Below are positions 40,507 through 49,691 of a stretch of DNA of 64,000 bases, piece by piece. The notes beneath the pieces were generated by a model. That model saw only the letters and a program-made list of their open reading frames with translations. It ran no database searches and was not told the origin of the DNA. The translations under genes were made by a program, and so were the position numbers. Numbering within the stretch: the stretch's first letter is position 1; the number at the start of each line of letters is the position of its first letter. The DNA is taken from assembly GCA_000413015.1 (NCBI GenBank), contig KE332515.1, positions 469,092 to 533,091 of the forward strand, written 5' to 3'. The stretch is from Treponema socranskii subsp. paredis ATCC 35535 (GTDB lineage: Bacteria > Spirochaetota > Spirochaetia > Treponematales > Treponemataceae).

Positions 40507-41796
40507 ATGAAAAAATTTATCCGGCTCTGTATGGTTTTTACAGCCGCTTTTATTTTATTTCCGTCATGCACGAAAAAACAGGAAAATGTCGTTATCGAAT
40601 TTTGGACGCATGAAGATGCCAACCGCCAAAAGCTCGAAGACAGATACATCAGCGAATTTACGGCCGCCCATCCGAATATTACGGTAAACGTAACGCGCCA
40701 AAGCTCTTCGAAACTTATCGAACTGCTTCAGACGGCTTTCGCCGCAGGCAAAGGTCCGACGATGTTCAATACGATCATCAACGAAGAATATCCGTATATC
40801 GCCGCAGGCCGCGTAGCGCCCGTCAATTACAAAGCCGCAGGCTACAAAAATGCCGAAGCCGTCGTTGCCGCCTATGCGGACAATATGCTTGATCCCGTTA
40901 CGGTAAACGGTCAAGTTTACGGTCTTCCCCTCGAACTTACGAATTGGTGCGTGTATCTCAACAAAAAGATTTTCCGAGAAGCGGGCTTCGATCCCGAAAA
41001 AGACGCGCCAAAAACGTGGGAAGACGTCATGAGCATTTCACAAAAGCTCGCACTGCGCGACGGCGATATCTTAAAAAGAAGAGGATTCGATTTCCGCTAC
41101 GGCTATTATCTTGAAACGCTCGTTCCGCTTGCCGAACAGCTCGGCGGACAGCTCATCAGCGACGACGGCAAAGAAGCGATCGTCGGAAAAGATGCGTGGG
41201 TTGCCGTCCTGTCGTATTTAAAACAATGGGGACCGAAAGGTTTGAATCTCGGCTCTCCGACCTATAAAAATGCCCATTCGCTCTTTAACGCCGACAACAA
41301 CGATGTGACGATGTGTCTGTCGGGATTGTATCAGGAAGCGCGCATTCGAAATCAAAATCCGAACTTTTACGACAGCGGTGACTGGATGATCATTCCGTAT
41401 CCGAAATTTCAAAACGCCGTCAAAGACGTTGCGGCATGCTACTACGGCCATTACTATATGGTAAACGCCGATGCGACGAAAGCCGAGCAGGAAGCTTCGT
41501 GGCAGCTCATCTCTTATATGCTCAGCCACGGCGAAGAGTACCTTTCCGAAGTGAATATCGTTCAGCCGACACTTGCGCTTTTAAACAGCAAAACATTTAA
41601 AGATATGCCGTACTCCGAAGTGTTTGCAAACGATTTGAATCGTGCGCACATCGTGTACTACGGTGCGGCATCCGCATCGATCCAAAGCGCTCTTAAAACG
41701 GCGCTGCAAAACGTTATGCTCGGAGATGCTTCGCCGGAAGCGGTATACGAGCAGCTTAAAAAAACGGTTCAGGATTTGATCGACGAACAAAAATAA
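40507..41796 (+). CDS. ABC sugar transporter substrate-binding lipoprotein (copy 2)
   Basis: The product has 429 residues. The lipobox is FPSC at about residue 21, and the mature protein is highly similar to copy 1, with the same ELTNW, LGSPTYK and CYYGHYYMVN segments. Differences cluster in regions around 75-100 and 165-180 and may alter ligand choice. TTGAGGA precedes the ATG. It is the binding protein nearest to the permease genes (42794, 43745), with a PHP hydrolase between them. Confidence 0.92.
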   Translation: MKKFIRLCMVFTAAFILFPSCTKKQENVVIEFWTHEDANRQKLEDRYISEFTAAHPNITVNVTRQSSSKLIELLQTAFAAGKGPTMFNTIINEEYPYIAAGRVAPVNYKAAGYKNAEAVVAAYADNMLDPVTVNGQVYGLPLELTNWCVYLNKKIFREAGFDPEKDAPKTWEDVMSISQKLALRDGDILKRRGFDFRYGYYLETLVPLAEQLGGQLISDDGKEAIVGKDAWVAVLSYLKQWGPKGLNLGSPTYKNAHSLFNADNNDVTMCLSGLYQEARIRNQNPNFYDSGDWMIIPYPKFQNAVKDVAACYYGHYYMVNADATKAEQEASWQLISYMLSHGEEYLSEVNIVQPTLALLNSKTFKDMPYSEVFANDLNRAHIVYYGAASASIQSALKTALQNVMLGDASPEAVYEQLKKTVQDLIDEQK

Positions 41797-41885
41797 TCGG
41801 ATTATTTTGAAAGATCCGAAATTATGCAAAGCGGACGGTAATCCGTTTGCCGTCCGTTTTATTATCGGAGAATTCGGAGCGGAAC

Positions 41886-42716
41886 GTGGAAGTTTTTACG
41901 CAGGACGAAGTGAATCTTCATACACATTGCAAATACTGCAGACATGCCGTCGGTGAAGTAATCGACTATGTCGAAGAAGCGGAAAAGGACGGTATCAAAG
42001 TGCTCGGTATGAGCGATCACTGCCCCGTTCCGGACGACAGATGGCACAATGTCCGTATGTTTTATTCCGAACTCGACGCTTACCAAAAAGACTGCGAAGC
42101 CGCCGCCGAACGTGTTCCGCGCGGCATGCACTTTTTCCGCGGATTTGAAACCGACTATCACAGAGACTACGTTTCATATTATCGCGACGAATTGCTCGGA
42201 GAACGCGGCTTCGACTATCTTCTGCTCGCAGTCCACAATTATTATGCGCCGGACGGAAGCGATATCATGATTCCGGATTGTCCGGTAAACGATAAAGGCG
42301 TTCTGCACACATACACGAAAACGCTCATTGAAGGTATGCAGACGGGATTGTTTTTATATGCGGTACACCCCGACATTTTCGCCGCATTTTACCTCGAATG
42401 GGACGATGAAGCTGAAGCCTGTTCGCGCGACATACTCGCATGCGCCGCTTCATTGCGCTTTCCGATAGAGATAAACGGTCAAGGCATCCGCGCGAAAAAA
42501 GTCGTATACTCGGGCGGAGAACGCTATCGCTATCCGTTTCAGGAATTTTGGAATCTCGCTTCGGAATACGATGTACCCGTCGTCACGGCGGCAGACTGCC
42601 ACAAACCCCAAGATATGCTCACGTCGAGGAAAGCATGCAAAGAAATCGCTGCAAAAGCGAATCTCACGTTTGCCCGATATGCGATTGACGAAAACGGAGA
42701 CATCGTCATACAATAG
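41886..42716 (+). CDS. PHP-family phosphoesterase (histidinol-phosphatase-like)
   Basis: The product has 276 residues. PHP-domain metal ligands are visible: NLHTHCKY near the N-terminus (H-x-H), GMSDHCPVP (about 37-45), GFETDYH, VHNYY and AVHPDIFAAF, then TAADCHKP near 237-244. Enzymes of this family hydrolyse phosphoesters such as histidinol phosphate or sugar phosphates using two or three metals. The start is GTG 41886 with CGGAGC upstream. Location inside a sugar ABC operon suggests a sugar-phosphate substrate, although histidinol phosphatase cannot be excluded. Confidence 0.85.
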   Translation: MEVFTQDEVNLHTHCKYCRHAVGEVIDYVEEAEKDGIKVLGMSDHCPVPDDRWHNVRMFYSELDAYQKDCEAAAERVPRGMHFFRGFETDYHRDYVSYYRDELLGERGFDYLLLAVHNYYAPDGSDIMIPDCPVNDKGVLHTYTKTLIEGMQTGLFLYAVHPDIFAAFYLEWDDEAEACSRDILACAASLRFPIEINGQGIRAKKVVYSGGERYRYPFQEFWNLASEYDVPVVTAADCHKPQDMLTSRKACKEIAAKANLTFARYAIDENGDIVIQ

Positions 42717-42793
42717 TGTGCTGCACCGAGAGACGCCGTCGGTTTTTATAGACGGCAAACTGTTCTGTAAAAGTTTTTATGGAGGAATTAAAA

Positions 42794-43720
42794 ATGGCTA
42801 AAACGGCAAAACACTACAGCATTGAAAAACAGCAGGCGCGATGGGGATTTATTTTTACCCTGCCGAGCCTCGTTTTCTTTGCCGTGTTCAGTTTTTATCC
42901 GATCATCAATGCGTTTCTTACGAGTTTGACGAACAAACAGGCAATTTCCAGGACGTCGAAATTTGTCGGTTTACGTAATTACGTATATCTTTTTACTCGC
43001 GACAACGGCGGCTTTTCACTGTTAAACTCCATGCGCGCGACGATCATGTTTACGTTCGGCACTTTCGTTCCGATGGTCATCCTCGCTCTCATTCTCGCGG
43101 TTTTGCTCATGCAGCTGCGCCGTTCGTCCCAAAAAGGCTTTTTTCAAATTTCGTTTTATATGCCTGCAGTTCTCTCGTCCGTCGTCGCGGCTGCAATTTG
43201 GATGATCCTGTTCGATCCGCGAGGCCTGTTCAATCAGCTTTCGAATACGGTTTTATTTACCACAGGAAAAGATTATCATTGGCTCACCGACAATACGATG
43301 CTGCAGATTTCCACCATGATCGTATACTTTTGGAAGTACATCGGTTATTTCGTTATCCTCTTTATCACGGGACTCGCTTCTATTCCGCCTTCGATCTACG
43401 AAGCCGCGACTGTAGACGGCTCGAATAAGTGGCACGCATTTTTTCATATAACGCTCCCGCTTTTAAAACCGACAATCGTACTCGTGTCCATCATGGCGAT
43501 GCTCCAGTGTTTGAAAACTTTCAGCACGCAGTATATGTTCGCACAGGGAGGCGCGGCGCGCCATCCGATCGATGTCATCACGATGAATATATACTTTACC
43601 GGTATCAGAAACGGTCAGCTCGGCAGGGCGAGCGCCATGTCGATTATATTGTTTTTGATAATGCTGCTGTTCACGTACCTGCAGTTTACGCTGTCGAAAA
43701 CCGACGACGTGGAATATTAA
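42794..43720 (+). CDS. ABC sugar transporter permease (MalF/UgpA type)
   Basis: The product has 308 residues with six membrane helices; it belongs to the binding-protein-dependent permease family. The coupling-loop EAA motif is EAATVDGSNKWHAFFHITLP near 217-236. GGAGGAAT sits upstream of ATG 42794. It pairs with the permease encoded 24 bp downstream. No ATP-binding protein is encoded here, so a shared MsmK/UgpC-like ATPase is likely to energise it. Confidence 0.93.
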   Translation: MAKTAKHYSIEKQQARWGFIFTLPSLVFFAVFSFYPIINAFLTSLTNKQAISRTSKFVGLRNYVYLFTRDNGGFSLLNSMRATIMFTFGTFVPMVILALILAVLLMQLRRSSQKGFFQISFYMPAVLSSVVAAAIWMILFDPRGLFNQLSNTVLFTTGKDYHWLTDNTMLQISTMIVYFWKYIGYFVILFITGLASIPPSIYEAATVDGSNKWHAFFHITLPLLKPTIVLVSIMAMLQCLKTFSTQYMFAQGGAARHPIDVITMNIYFTGIRNGQLGRASAMSIILFLIMLLFTYLQFTLSKTDDVEY

Positions 43721-43744
43721 TAAACGATTTTTATTGGAGTCAGT

Positions 43745-44626
43745 ATGAACACAAATAAATATGTCGGAAGAATCGGTATCGGAGAAATCCTCGCGTGGAT
43801 AGCGCTCTTTATCGTATTCTTTTTTACGATAACGCCCATCATTTTTATGTTCGTCGCGTCTTTTATGGATGCGCGCCAAATTCTCGCAATGCCGTTCCGC
43901 TGGATTCCTTCCCGCGCGTATTTCACAACCGAAAACAGAACGTTTTTAACGAATTTTATCAAAGCGATTTTCGGAAACAATCAAAATCCCATATACATGC
44001 GCAATATCTTAAACTCGCTCATCGTTGCCGTAACCTGCGCGGCGACGACGGTTTTACTCGCATCGCTTTGCGGTTACGGACTTGCGAAGTTTAAGTTCAA
44101 ATCGCGAAATCTCATCTTTATGTCGATCATGGCGACGATGATGATTCCGTTCGAAGCGATTATGATCCCGCTGTACATGGTCGCAACGAGCATGCACATG
44201 ATAAACACGTACCGCGGACTCATCATCCCCTTTCTCGTATCGGCTTTCGGCGTCTTTCAAATGCGCCAATACCTTTTGACTTTCCCGACCGAATACCTCG
44301 ATGCGGCTCGCGTCGACGGTTATAACGAATTCAATATCTACAGCCGAATCGTTTTGCCGAACTGCGGACCGGTCATAGCGACGCTCGGCATCCTTTCGTT
44401 CAGAAATCAGTGGGATAATCTTTTGTGGCCGCTCCTCGTTGCACAGAGCGAAAAGATGAAAACGATTCCTCTGTACATTACGAAATTCAGCGAAGAAAAA
44501 CAAACCGATGAGGGCGCTATGATGGCGTGCGCGCTGCTCGCATCGATTCCGATGTTCATACTTTTCGGCGCTCTGTCAAAATACTTTATCGGAGGAGCCG
44601 AAGTTTACGAATCGAGAAAAGGCTGA
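43745..44626 (+). CDS. ABC sugar transporter permease (MalG/UgpE type)
   Basis: The product has 293 residues and is a six-helix permease. The EAA-type loop reads DAARVDGYNEFNIYSRIVLP near 182-201. GGAG lies upstream. It forms the inner-membrane channel with the preceding permease. The following hairpin (44637-44675) ends the transcript between convergent genes. Confidence 0.93.
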   Translation: MNTNKYVGRIGIGEILAWIALFIVFFFTITPIIFMFVASFMDARQILAMPFRWIPSRAYFTTENRTFLTNFIKAIFGNNQNPIYMRNILNSLIVAVTCAATTVLLASLCGYGLAKFKFKSRNLIFMSIMATMMIPFEAIMIPLYMVATSMHMINTYRGLIIPFLVSAFGVFQMRQYLLTFPTEYLDAARVDGYNEFNIYSRIVLPNCGPVIATLGILSFRNQWDNLLWPLLVAQSEKMKTIPLYITKFSEEKQTDEGAMMACALLASIPMFILFGALSKYFIGGAEVYESRKG

Positions 44627-44636
44627 AAATACATTC

Positions 44637-44675
44637 GGGGCTGTTTCAAAAGTCCGTTACTTTTTCGACAGCCCC
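44637..44675. terminator. Bidirectional terminator of the CAAAAGT hairpin family
   Basis: GGGGCTGT and ACAGCCCC enclose the CAAAAGT/ACTTTTT core. It lies between the convergent permease and sulfatase-family genes and resembles the hairpin at 17418-17448. Confidence 0.7.
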
Positions 44676-44682
44676 TTAAAAA

Positions 44683-46209
44683 TCAGCGGCGTTTTTTCAA
44701 CGCTTCGTACTGTTCCGTTCTCTTCATAAGTTCGGCATTTATTTTTTCAGCGCCGTATTCTTCCACGAGCGTTTTCTCTCCCGAATAAAGCGATCTGCCG
44801 AAACCCAGCGCGCGGCCTTCGATCGTACAGCCTATACTTTCGAGCATTGTCGGAAACATATCGTAGGGCGCAAAGCGTCTGTTTTTTTGTACGGGCTGCG
44901 GAGGAATTAAAACCGAATTGACGATAAGGTCGAGCCATCGGCGCCGGGCATTCGCTCCGTGAACGGGACTTTCATCCGCAATAAAATTATTGTGCGGTGC
45001 GGTGAGAAAATTGTGATCGCCCATGATGACGACGGTCGTATTGTCCCACCACGACTGCTCCTCCATCCAGCCAATGAGATCGCTTACTTGCTTGTCGGCA
45101 CAGCGGACGACGTTCATAACTTGGCGCTTATCGATTTCGGGACAAAGGGGACACTTGTAGCCGTCGGGAAAATGCGTGTCGACGGTGAGCATACCGAAAA
45201 AAAACGGAGCGCTTCCCTTTCCCAACTCGTCGAGTTCTCGCCGCACAAGCGGAAAAAGCTTTTGATCTTCGAATCCCCAAAACACTTGGTAGTTCATCGG
45301 AATCAAACCCTGCGCCTTATACCAATGAATGTCGTGAATTTCGACACCGTGATTTTCGAGAAAAATATCGCGGTTTTCAAATTGTTTGTCGCTCCCGAAC
45401 GCAAATCGGCAGCGGTAGCCGTTTTCGCTTAAAATATCGGTGAGCGTAACGGCGCCTCGAAGACAGCTGAGACTGCCGTCTTCGGTTTTTGCAAAGGGAG
45501 CAAAATACGGTAAGCCGCTGAACTTCGAAATGATACCCGCAGCCGTCCATGAAGTTCCGGCAAGGTTTTCCCCTCCGCCGAGTTTTTCGTTTTGGCTGAA
45601 ATTGACGTTCGCTTTTGCCAAAGACGTGATGCCGGGTATGAGATTTTCGCGAAAAAGACCGCCTTCTTCGATCGATGCAAAAGAAGACTCGACCGACTCC
45701 ATAAAGATAACGACGAGATTCCGTTTTTTTTCAGGGAATGCGATACGGGTCGATGCGGGATCGACATAGTGTTTATCGTAAAAATCGGAATGCGCCGGAG
45801 TTTTCCGTACTTCGTATAAAATCGCGGGGTATTTCCATGCGCGAAGCATGACGAGCGTTATGACAACGGCAAAAACCGCATACGAAATGCCGAATACAAA
45901 GCACTTGTCCGCATCCGCCAAAACCGAACGGAATTTTTTCCCCGTCGCTTTTTTATACAATTTTGCAAGAGCGAAGTTGCCGAGTAAAACGAGCGCATAT
46001 ATGATTCCCGCCGGTACGATAATGTTTTTAAAAAACGATAAAAAGGTTCCCGAATCGGATCCTTTCGTATTTGCGCCGAGAACAAAAAACACGGCATAAG
46101 CGTTATCCATCGGATACTGAATCCGCGACCAGCGGAGCGAAAATAATGTCAGTATTGCAAAGATACATAAAAGATGGGCGATAATCAGTTTAGCAGTTAT
46201 TCTACGCAT
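44683..46209 (-). CDS. Sulfatase-family phosphoglycerol transferase (OpgB/LtaS-like)
   Basis: The product has 508 residues with three to five N-terminal membrane helices (to about residue 145), then an extracytoplasmic sulfatase-fold domain. VVIFMESVESSFA (about 160-172) gives the metal-binding Glu, NLAGTSWTA (about 207-215) the catalytic Thr, and VIMGDHNF (about 390-397) the C-terminal metal site. OpgB/LtaS enzymes move phosphoglycerol from phosphatidylglycerol to periplasmic glucans or polymers. Sugar substrate is not predictable. It is monocistronic; no clear ribosome-binding site precedes the ATG. Confidence 0.85.
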   Translation of the reverse strand: MRRITAKLIIAHLLCIFAILTLFSLRWSRIQYPMDNAYAVFFVLGANTKGSDSGTFLSFFKNIIVPAGIIYALVLLGNFALAKLYKKATGKKFRSVLADADKCFVFGISYAVFAVVITLVMLRAWKYPAILYEVRKTPAHSDFYDKHYVDPASTRIAFPEKKRNLVVIFMESVESSFASIEEGGLFRENLIPGITSLAKANVNFSQNEKLGGGENLAGTSWTAAGIISKFSGLPYFAPFAKTEDGSLSCLRGAVTLTDILSENGYRCRFAFGSDKQFENRDIFLENHGVEIHDIHWYKAQGLIPMNYQVFWGFEDQKLFPLVRRELDELGKGSAPFFFGMLTVDTHFPDGYKCPLCPEIDKRQVMNVVRCADKQVSDLIGWMEEQSWWDNTTVVIMGDHNFLTAPHNNFIADESPVHGANARRRWLDLIVNSVLIPPQPVQKNRRFAPYDMFPTMLESIGCTIEGRALGFGRSLYSGEKTLVEEYGAEKINAELMKRTEQYEALKKRR

Positions 46210-46333
46210 GTATTACAATCCGTTGTGCTACTGTAGCAAAAATGCGTAATCTGCACAATAGGCAGTTTTTCCGACAGAGACGAAATTGATAAAAAATACT
46301 TGAATGTTTTTACCCGAAAGACTTTTAACGCAG

Positions 46334-48076
46334 TTACAGCATCGTATAAGTGCATGAAAAGGAAAGCTCGACGCCGTGTGCAAAAGAGGCGCTTGTGTTT
46401 TTATTATTAAAAATAAACATATATGAAGCCCTCCCTCCGAATTGAAAATGCTCATTGAGCGTATAACTTCCTTTTAGGGTAATGCAATTCGTATACTGCA
46501 CGATTCCCGTCAGGCTTTTGTTTCGTGCGATTTCTGCAGCTTCCGCCGCCGTAATTTCTCCGAACCTGAAGCGCATCAACGGATAATAATTGTAATACTT
46601 TTTACCGCCTACGTCGATCTCGTTTCCGAACAGGCCGAACGAATTCGTGCCGTGCGCGACAAAAAGGTATTCGAAATCCGCCGACCATTTGTTCGGCTGC
46701 ACGTAACCCGCTCTCACCTGCGCTCCGATACAGTCGGGACCGAAAGGCGTTCCTATCCATGAACAGATAGGTATCCTCGTATTGCTCTGCATATCGAGGC
46801 GGGAGCGGTACAGCGACCATTCGGCGCCCTGTTTGATATAGCAAAACGGCGTCGTATAGACGGCTTCCGCCGTCGCAATCCAATAGCCGCCTCCGCTTTC
46901 CGGGAAAGTAAGCTCTACGCCGAGCTGAGCACCGAAACTGTCCGGCATCGCTCTTCCCGTATCGTCGTTGAGTTCAAGCGGCGCCTGTATTTCGTTTTGC
47001 GCATACAATCCGTATATGCGGACATTTTTACACGGTACGATATCGAAATCGATTCCCATATATGCACAGACGTACGCCTCACCGTAATAAGGCTCTTCTT
47101 CCGGGCTGATATATTCTCTCCATGCGCCGAACGAGTGCATAATCATAAGCGGATTTAAAAAACGGAATTCGAAAGGACGGGCGACGAGGGTTCCTTCGAG
47201 CACTCCCAGTCGTATCCATTTAAAAGGCACAGCTTCAATCCTGTGAATATACATGAATTTGTCTTTTGAAATTTCAGAAACATACATGCCGTACCTTATA
47301 TGCGGCGAATAAAGATTAAGCTGAACATAAGCGTCGGTTTCAAACGTCGAATTGTAAATAACGCTGCCCGTCTGCGTTTTTCCGACGCGCATTCCTGCCC
47401 GCGCGATATTGACATTGACACCCCAGTTGTTAAAACACATGCCGATACTTCCGTATGCGCTGCGCGGCCAAAAAAACTCCACATCGCTTGAGCTGTACGG
47501 AAAATTGATAAAGTTTTCAGCTTTCGACATACCCCAAAAACTTTTGCCGACAAACGGATCGGCCGACAAAACGATATAATCGCCGAAAGAAAGCGCAAGC
47601 GGCAGCGTAATGAACGGATCGGCCCCATCGCTTCCGATAAACGATGATGCCGCTCCGTAGGGTTTCGGCCCCGCGTGCCCCGTATAATCGCTTGCGAACG
47701 TCCAGTTTATATCTTTATTGCTTTTGTACATGAGAGCGGGTTTCGCAATGACATTGAAGTCGAAAGAGACTTCTCCCCATTTCAAAAGAAAAGCATCGCG
47801 CTTTAGAAAATCCCGCGCTTTTGCATAGAGTTTTTTTCCCGATGCCGAAAGAGCGTCTTCATCGACGGCATCCAAATACATTTTGATTTCCGCAGCCGAA
47901 AGGGGCGCATTGTCCGCGAGAGACGTTCTTCCCGATTCGGCATTCAGCATATACAGCGCATCGTATATCCAATGACCCGACGGAAGGAGCTGTTGAAAAC
48001 TGTGAATTTGTGCAAAACAAAAATGTGAAATCGACAGAAACACACACAGCGCGCAGAATTTTTTCGCCCTTGTCAT
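46334..48076 (-). CDS. Outer membrane beta-barrel protein, Wzi-like layout
   Basis: The product has 580 residues with a signal peptide (KKFCALCVFLSISHFCFA, then Q). The mature protein has alternating aromatic/polar strands and ends with a beta-barrel-like SFSCTYTML. It shares with capsule-assembly Wzi proteins a short N-terminal helical domain (about 25-95) followed by a strand-rich barrel, but the motif match is poor, so the assignment is tentative. It may be a surface porin or adhesin. Its start codon lies 6 nt beyond the -10 hexamer. Confidence 0.65.
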   Translation of the reverse strand: MTRAKKFCALCVFLSISHFCFAQIHSFQQLLPSGHWIYDALYMLNAESGRTSLADNAPLSAAEIKMYLDAVDEDALSASGKKLYAKARDFLKRDAFLLKWGEVSFDFNVIAKPALMYKSNKDINWTFASDYTGHAGPKPYGAASSFIGSDGADPFITLPLALSFGDYIVLSADPFVGKSFWGMSKAENFINFPYSSSDVEFFWPRSAYGSIGMCFNNWGVNVNIARAGMRVGKTQTGSVIYNSTFETDAYVQLNLYSPHIRYGMYVSEISKDKFMYIHRIEAVPFKWIRLGVLEGTLVARPFEFRFLNPLMIMHSFGAWREYISPEEEPYYGEAYVCAYMGIDFDIVPCKNVRIYGLYAQNEIQAPLELNDDTGRAMPDSFGAQLGVELTFPESGGGYWIATAEAVYTTPFCYIKQGAEWSLYRSRLDMQSNTRIPICSWIGTPFGPDCIGAQVRAGYVQPNKWSADFEYLFVAHGTNSFGLFGNEIDVGGKKYYNYYPLMRFRFGEITAAEAAEIARNKSLTGIVQYTNCITLKGSYTLNEHFQFGGRASYMFIFNNKNTSASFAHGVELSFSCTYTML

Positions 48077-48082
48077 ATCGTT

Positions 48083-48111
48083 ATGATAATGATATTCGAG
48101 CGGAATGTCGA
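48083..48111 (-). promoter_or_regulatory. Leaderless promoter of the barrel-protein gene
   Basis: On the minus strand, TCGACA (48106-48111), 17 bp, TATCAT (48083-48088), then 6 nt (AACGAT) to ATG. Confidence 0.6.
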
Positions 48112-48191
48112 GCTTTTATCCAAGTAAAGGTGATCTTGCGTTCGCCGTAAAGTGCGGACGCATTTTCTCTGCGTGACCGGTATAAGCGATT

Positions 48192-49691
48192 TTAAAAATA
48201 ACGCTTTACGTAGAGTTTCAAATCGCTTGCCGTTTGAAAGACGTCGGATCCTTTTTTGTAAAATCCGAATTTTTGATACAAAAAGAACGACAGACCCGCA
48301 TAATAATTTTTATACACGCAGTGTTCGTAGGCTGCGTTTCCGTACCAGATGAGGTTGTATCCGGAAGAACCTTCGGGAGGAGCGGAACCGGGTATCGTAT
48401 AAAACGCGCTGAACGATCCTTCAAGCAAAAAAGTTCCCGCCCAAAGGTTCGCCGCTTTAAATCCCGCCTTTACGTTTCCGCCGATTCCCAAATCGTAGAG
48501 GCGCTGCTCGCTTCCGTCGTATTTCGATTTTCGCTTGTTCGCTTTGAGATTAAAATAATAATCCGACGCGCCCAAGTACGTAGCTCCCATGCCGCTTTTC
48601 CATTCGATCGTCCACTTGTGCGGCAAAGCGTATCTTTGACGAACCGAAAAACCGAGTGAATTGTTTTGATAATTCAAATCCGTCGCCATGATAAAATCGT
48701 ATGAAAGATCAAGGGCGAGCGCCGTCGCAAGGGTATCGTTCGTTTCAAAAACCCACGAACGCAAAAAGCCGTTGGCAAATATTTTTATGCAGTAATAGTT
48801 TCCGTCAAAACTCGCATCGGTCGAAAGCGTAAACCGTTCGAAAGGCTTTTTTACGTCGCGCACATAAGGATTTCCGTACAAAATGTCGAAACCGATACCG
48901 CCGGAGACGGCATTGCGGTAGCCTTTGTCTTTATATGCGTTGTCGGAAAAGCCGAACGCGCTGTCGATGTGATCGGCCGACAAGCGAAGCGAAAACTCTT
49001 CGATCGTACCGACCTCTCTCGGCGCTTTTTCTCCGGTAAGGAGCCTATTTAAAGCCGCCTGAGGACTTGCGATCCACGAAAGATAGGGATATTTGTCGTC
49101 GAGCGAAAGATAGATGCGGTGGAACATTTCGCCCAAAAAACTTCCGCCGATCGGAGTATGGATGACGTCGTTGAACGAAGGCGGTTCGTTTTCCATCGTA
49201 TATTCCCACATAATCGAGCCGAATGCCGCAAACGCAAACGATTGCCAAAAATTAAAACCGTTCGCCCTGCCCGCCGCAAAATAAATCGATCCCTGATACG
49301 GATGTCCGATTTGGTTTATTTCGAATTCGTCCTGATCCCACACCCACGGATGCACTATATTGCGGCCCATCGTTTCAAGAGAAATATCTGCAAACGGCGA
49401 TCGCGTGATAATTCGATTGAACGTCGTTATGAAAATATTGAACGAAAAGACTTCGCCCGCGGCGATCACGCCGTGCCGGAAATCGGCTTCGGTAAATTCC
49501 GCTTTTCCGAAATTGCGCTCGTCCTTTTTGCCGGCAGAGCCCTCATCCGCTTCTGTAAAAGAGGACGCATCCTTTTCGGTAAAATCGCTCGCTTGGGTTT
49601 CAGCGGCTTCGCTCCCGTCCGCTTGCGCGTAAAGAACCGTAGAAACGCATAATAAAATTACACAAGCCGACAAACGTATCGTTTTTTTCAT
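48192..49691 (-). CDS. DUF3943-type outer membrane protein (copy 2 of a tandem pair)
   Basis: The product has 499 residues. The signal peptide ends VSTVLYA, then QAD; an acidic Ser/Glu linker follows (about 25-70). The conserved DUF3943 core (about 75-240) has HPWVWDQDEFEINQIGHPYQ and GRANGFNFWQSF with LGEMFHR. The rest is strand-rich, ending DLKLYVKRYF, as in outer membrane barrels. The ATG overlaps the stop of the upstream paralogue (ATGA) and is preceded by AAGGCGG. Function unknown. Confidence 0.8.
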   Translation of the reverse strand: MKKTIRLSACVILLCVSTVLYAQADGSEAAETQASDFTEKDASSFTEADEGSAGKKDERNFGKAEFTEADFRHGVIAAGEVFSFNIFITTFNRIITRSPFADISLETMGRNIVHPWVWDQDEFEINQIGHPYQGSIYFAAGRANGFNFWQSFAFAAFGSIMWEYTMENEPPSFNDVIHTPIGGSFLGEMFHRIYLSLDDKYPYLSWIASPQAALNRLLTGEKAPREVGTIEEFSLRLSADHIDSAFGFSDNAYKDKGYRNAVSGGIGFDILYGNPYVRDVKKPFERFTLSTDASFDGNYYCIKIFANGFLRSWVFETNDTLATALALDLSYDFIMATDLNYQNNSLGFSVRQRYALPHKWTIEWKSGMGATYLGASDYYFNLKANKRKSKYDGSEQRLYDLGIGGNVKAGFKAANLWAGTFLLEGSFSAFYTIPGSAPPEGSSGYNLIWYGNAAYEHCVYKNYYAGLSFFLYQKFGFYKKGSDVFQTASDLKLYVKRYF

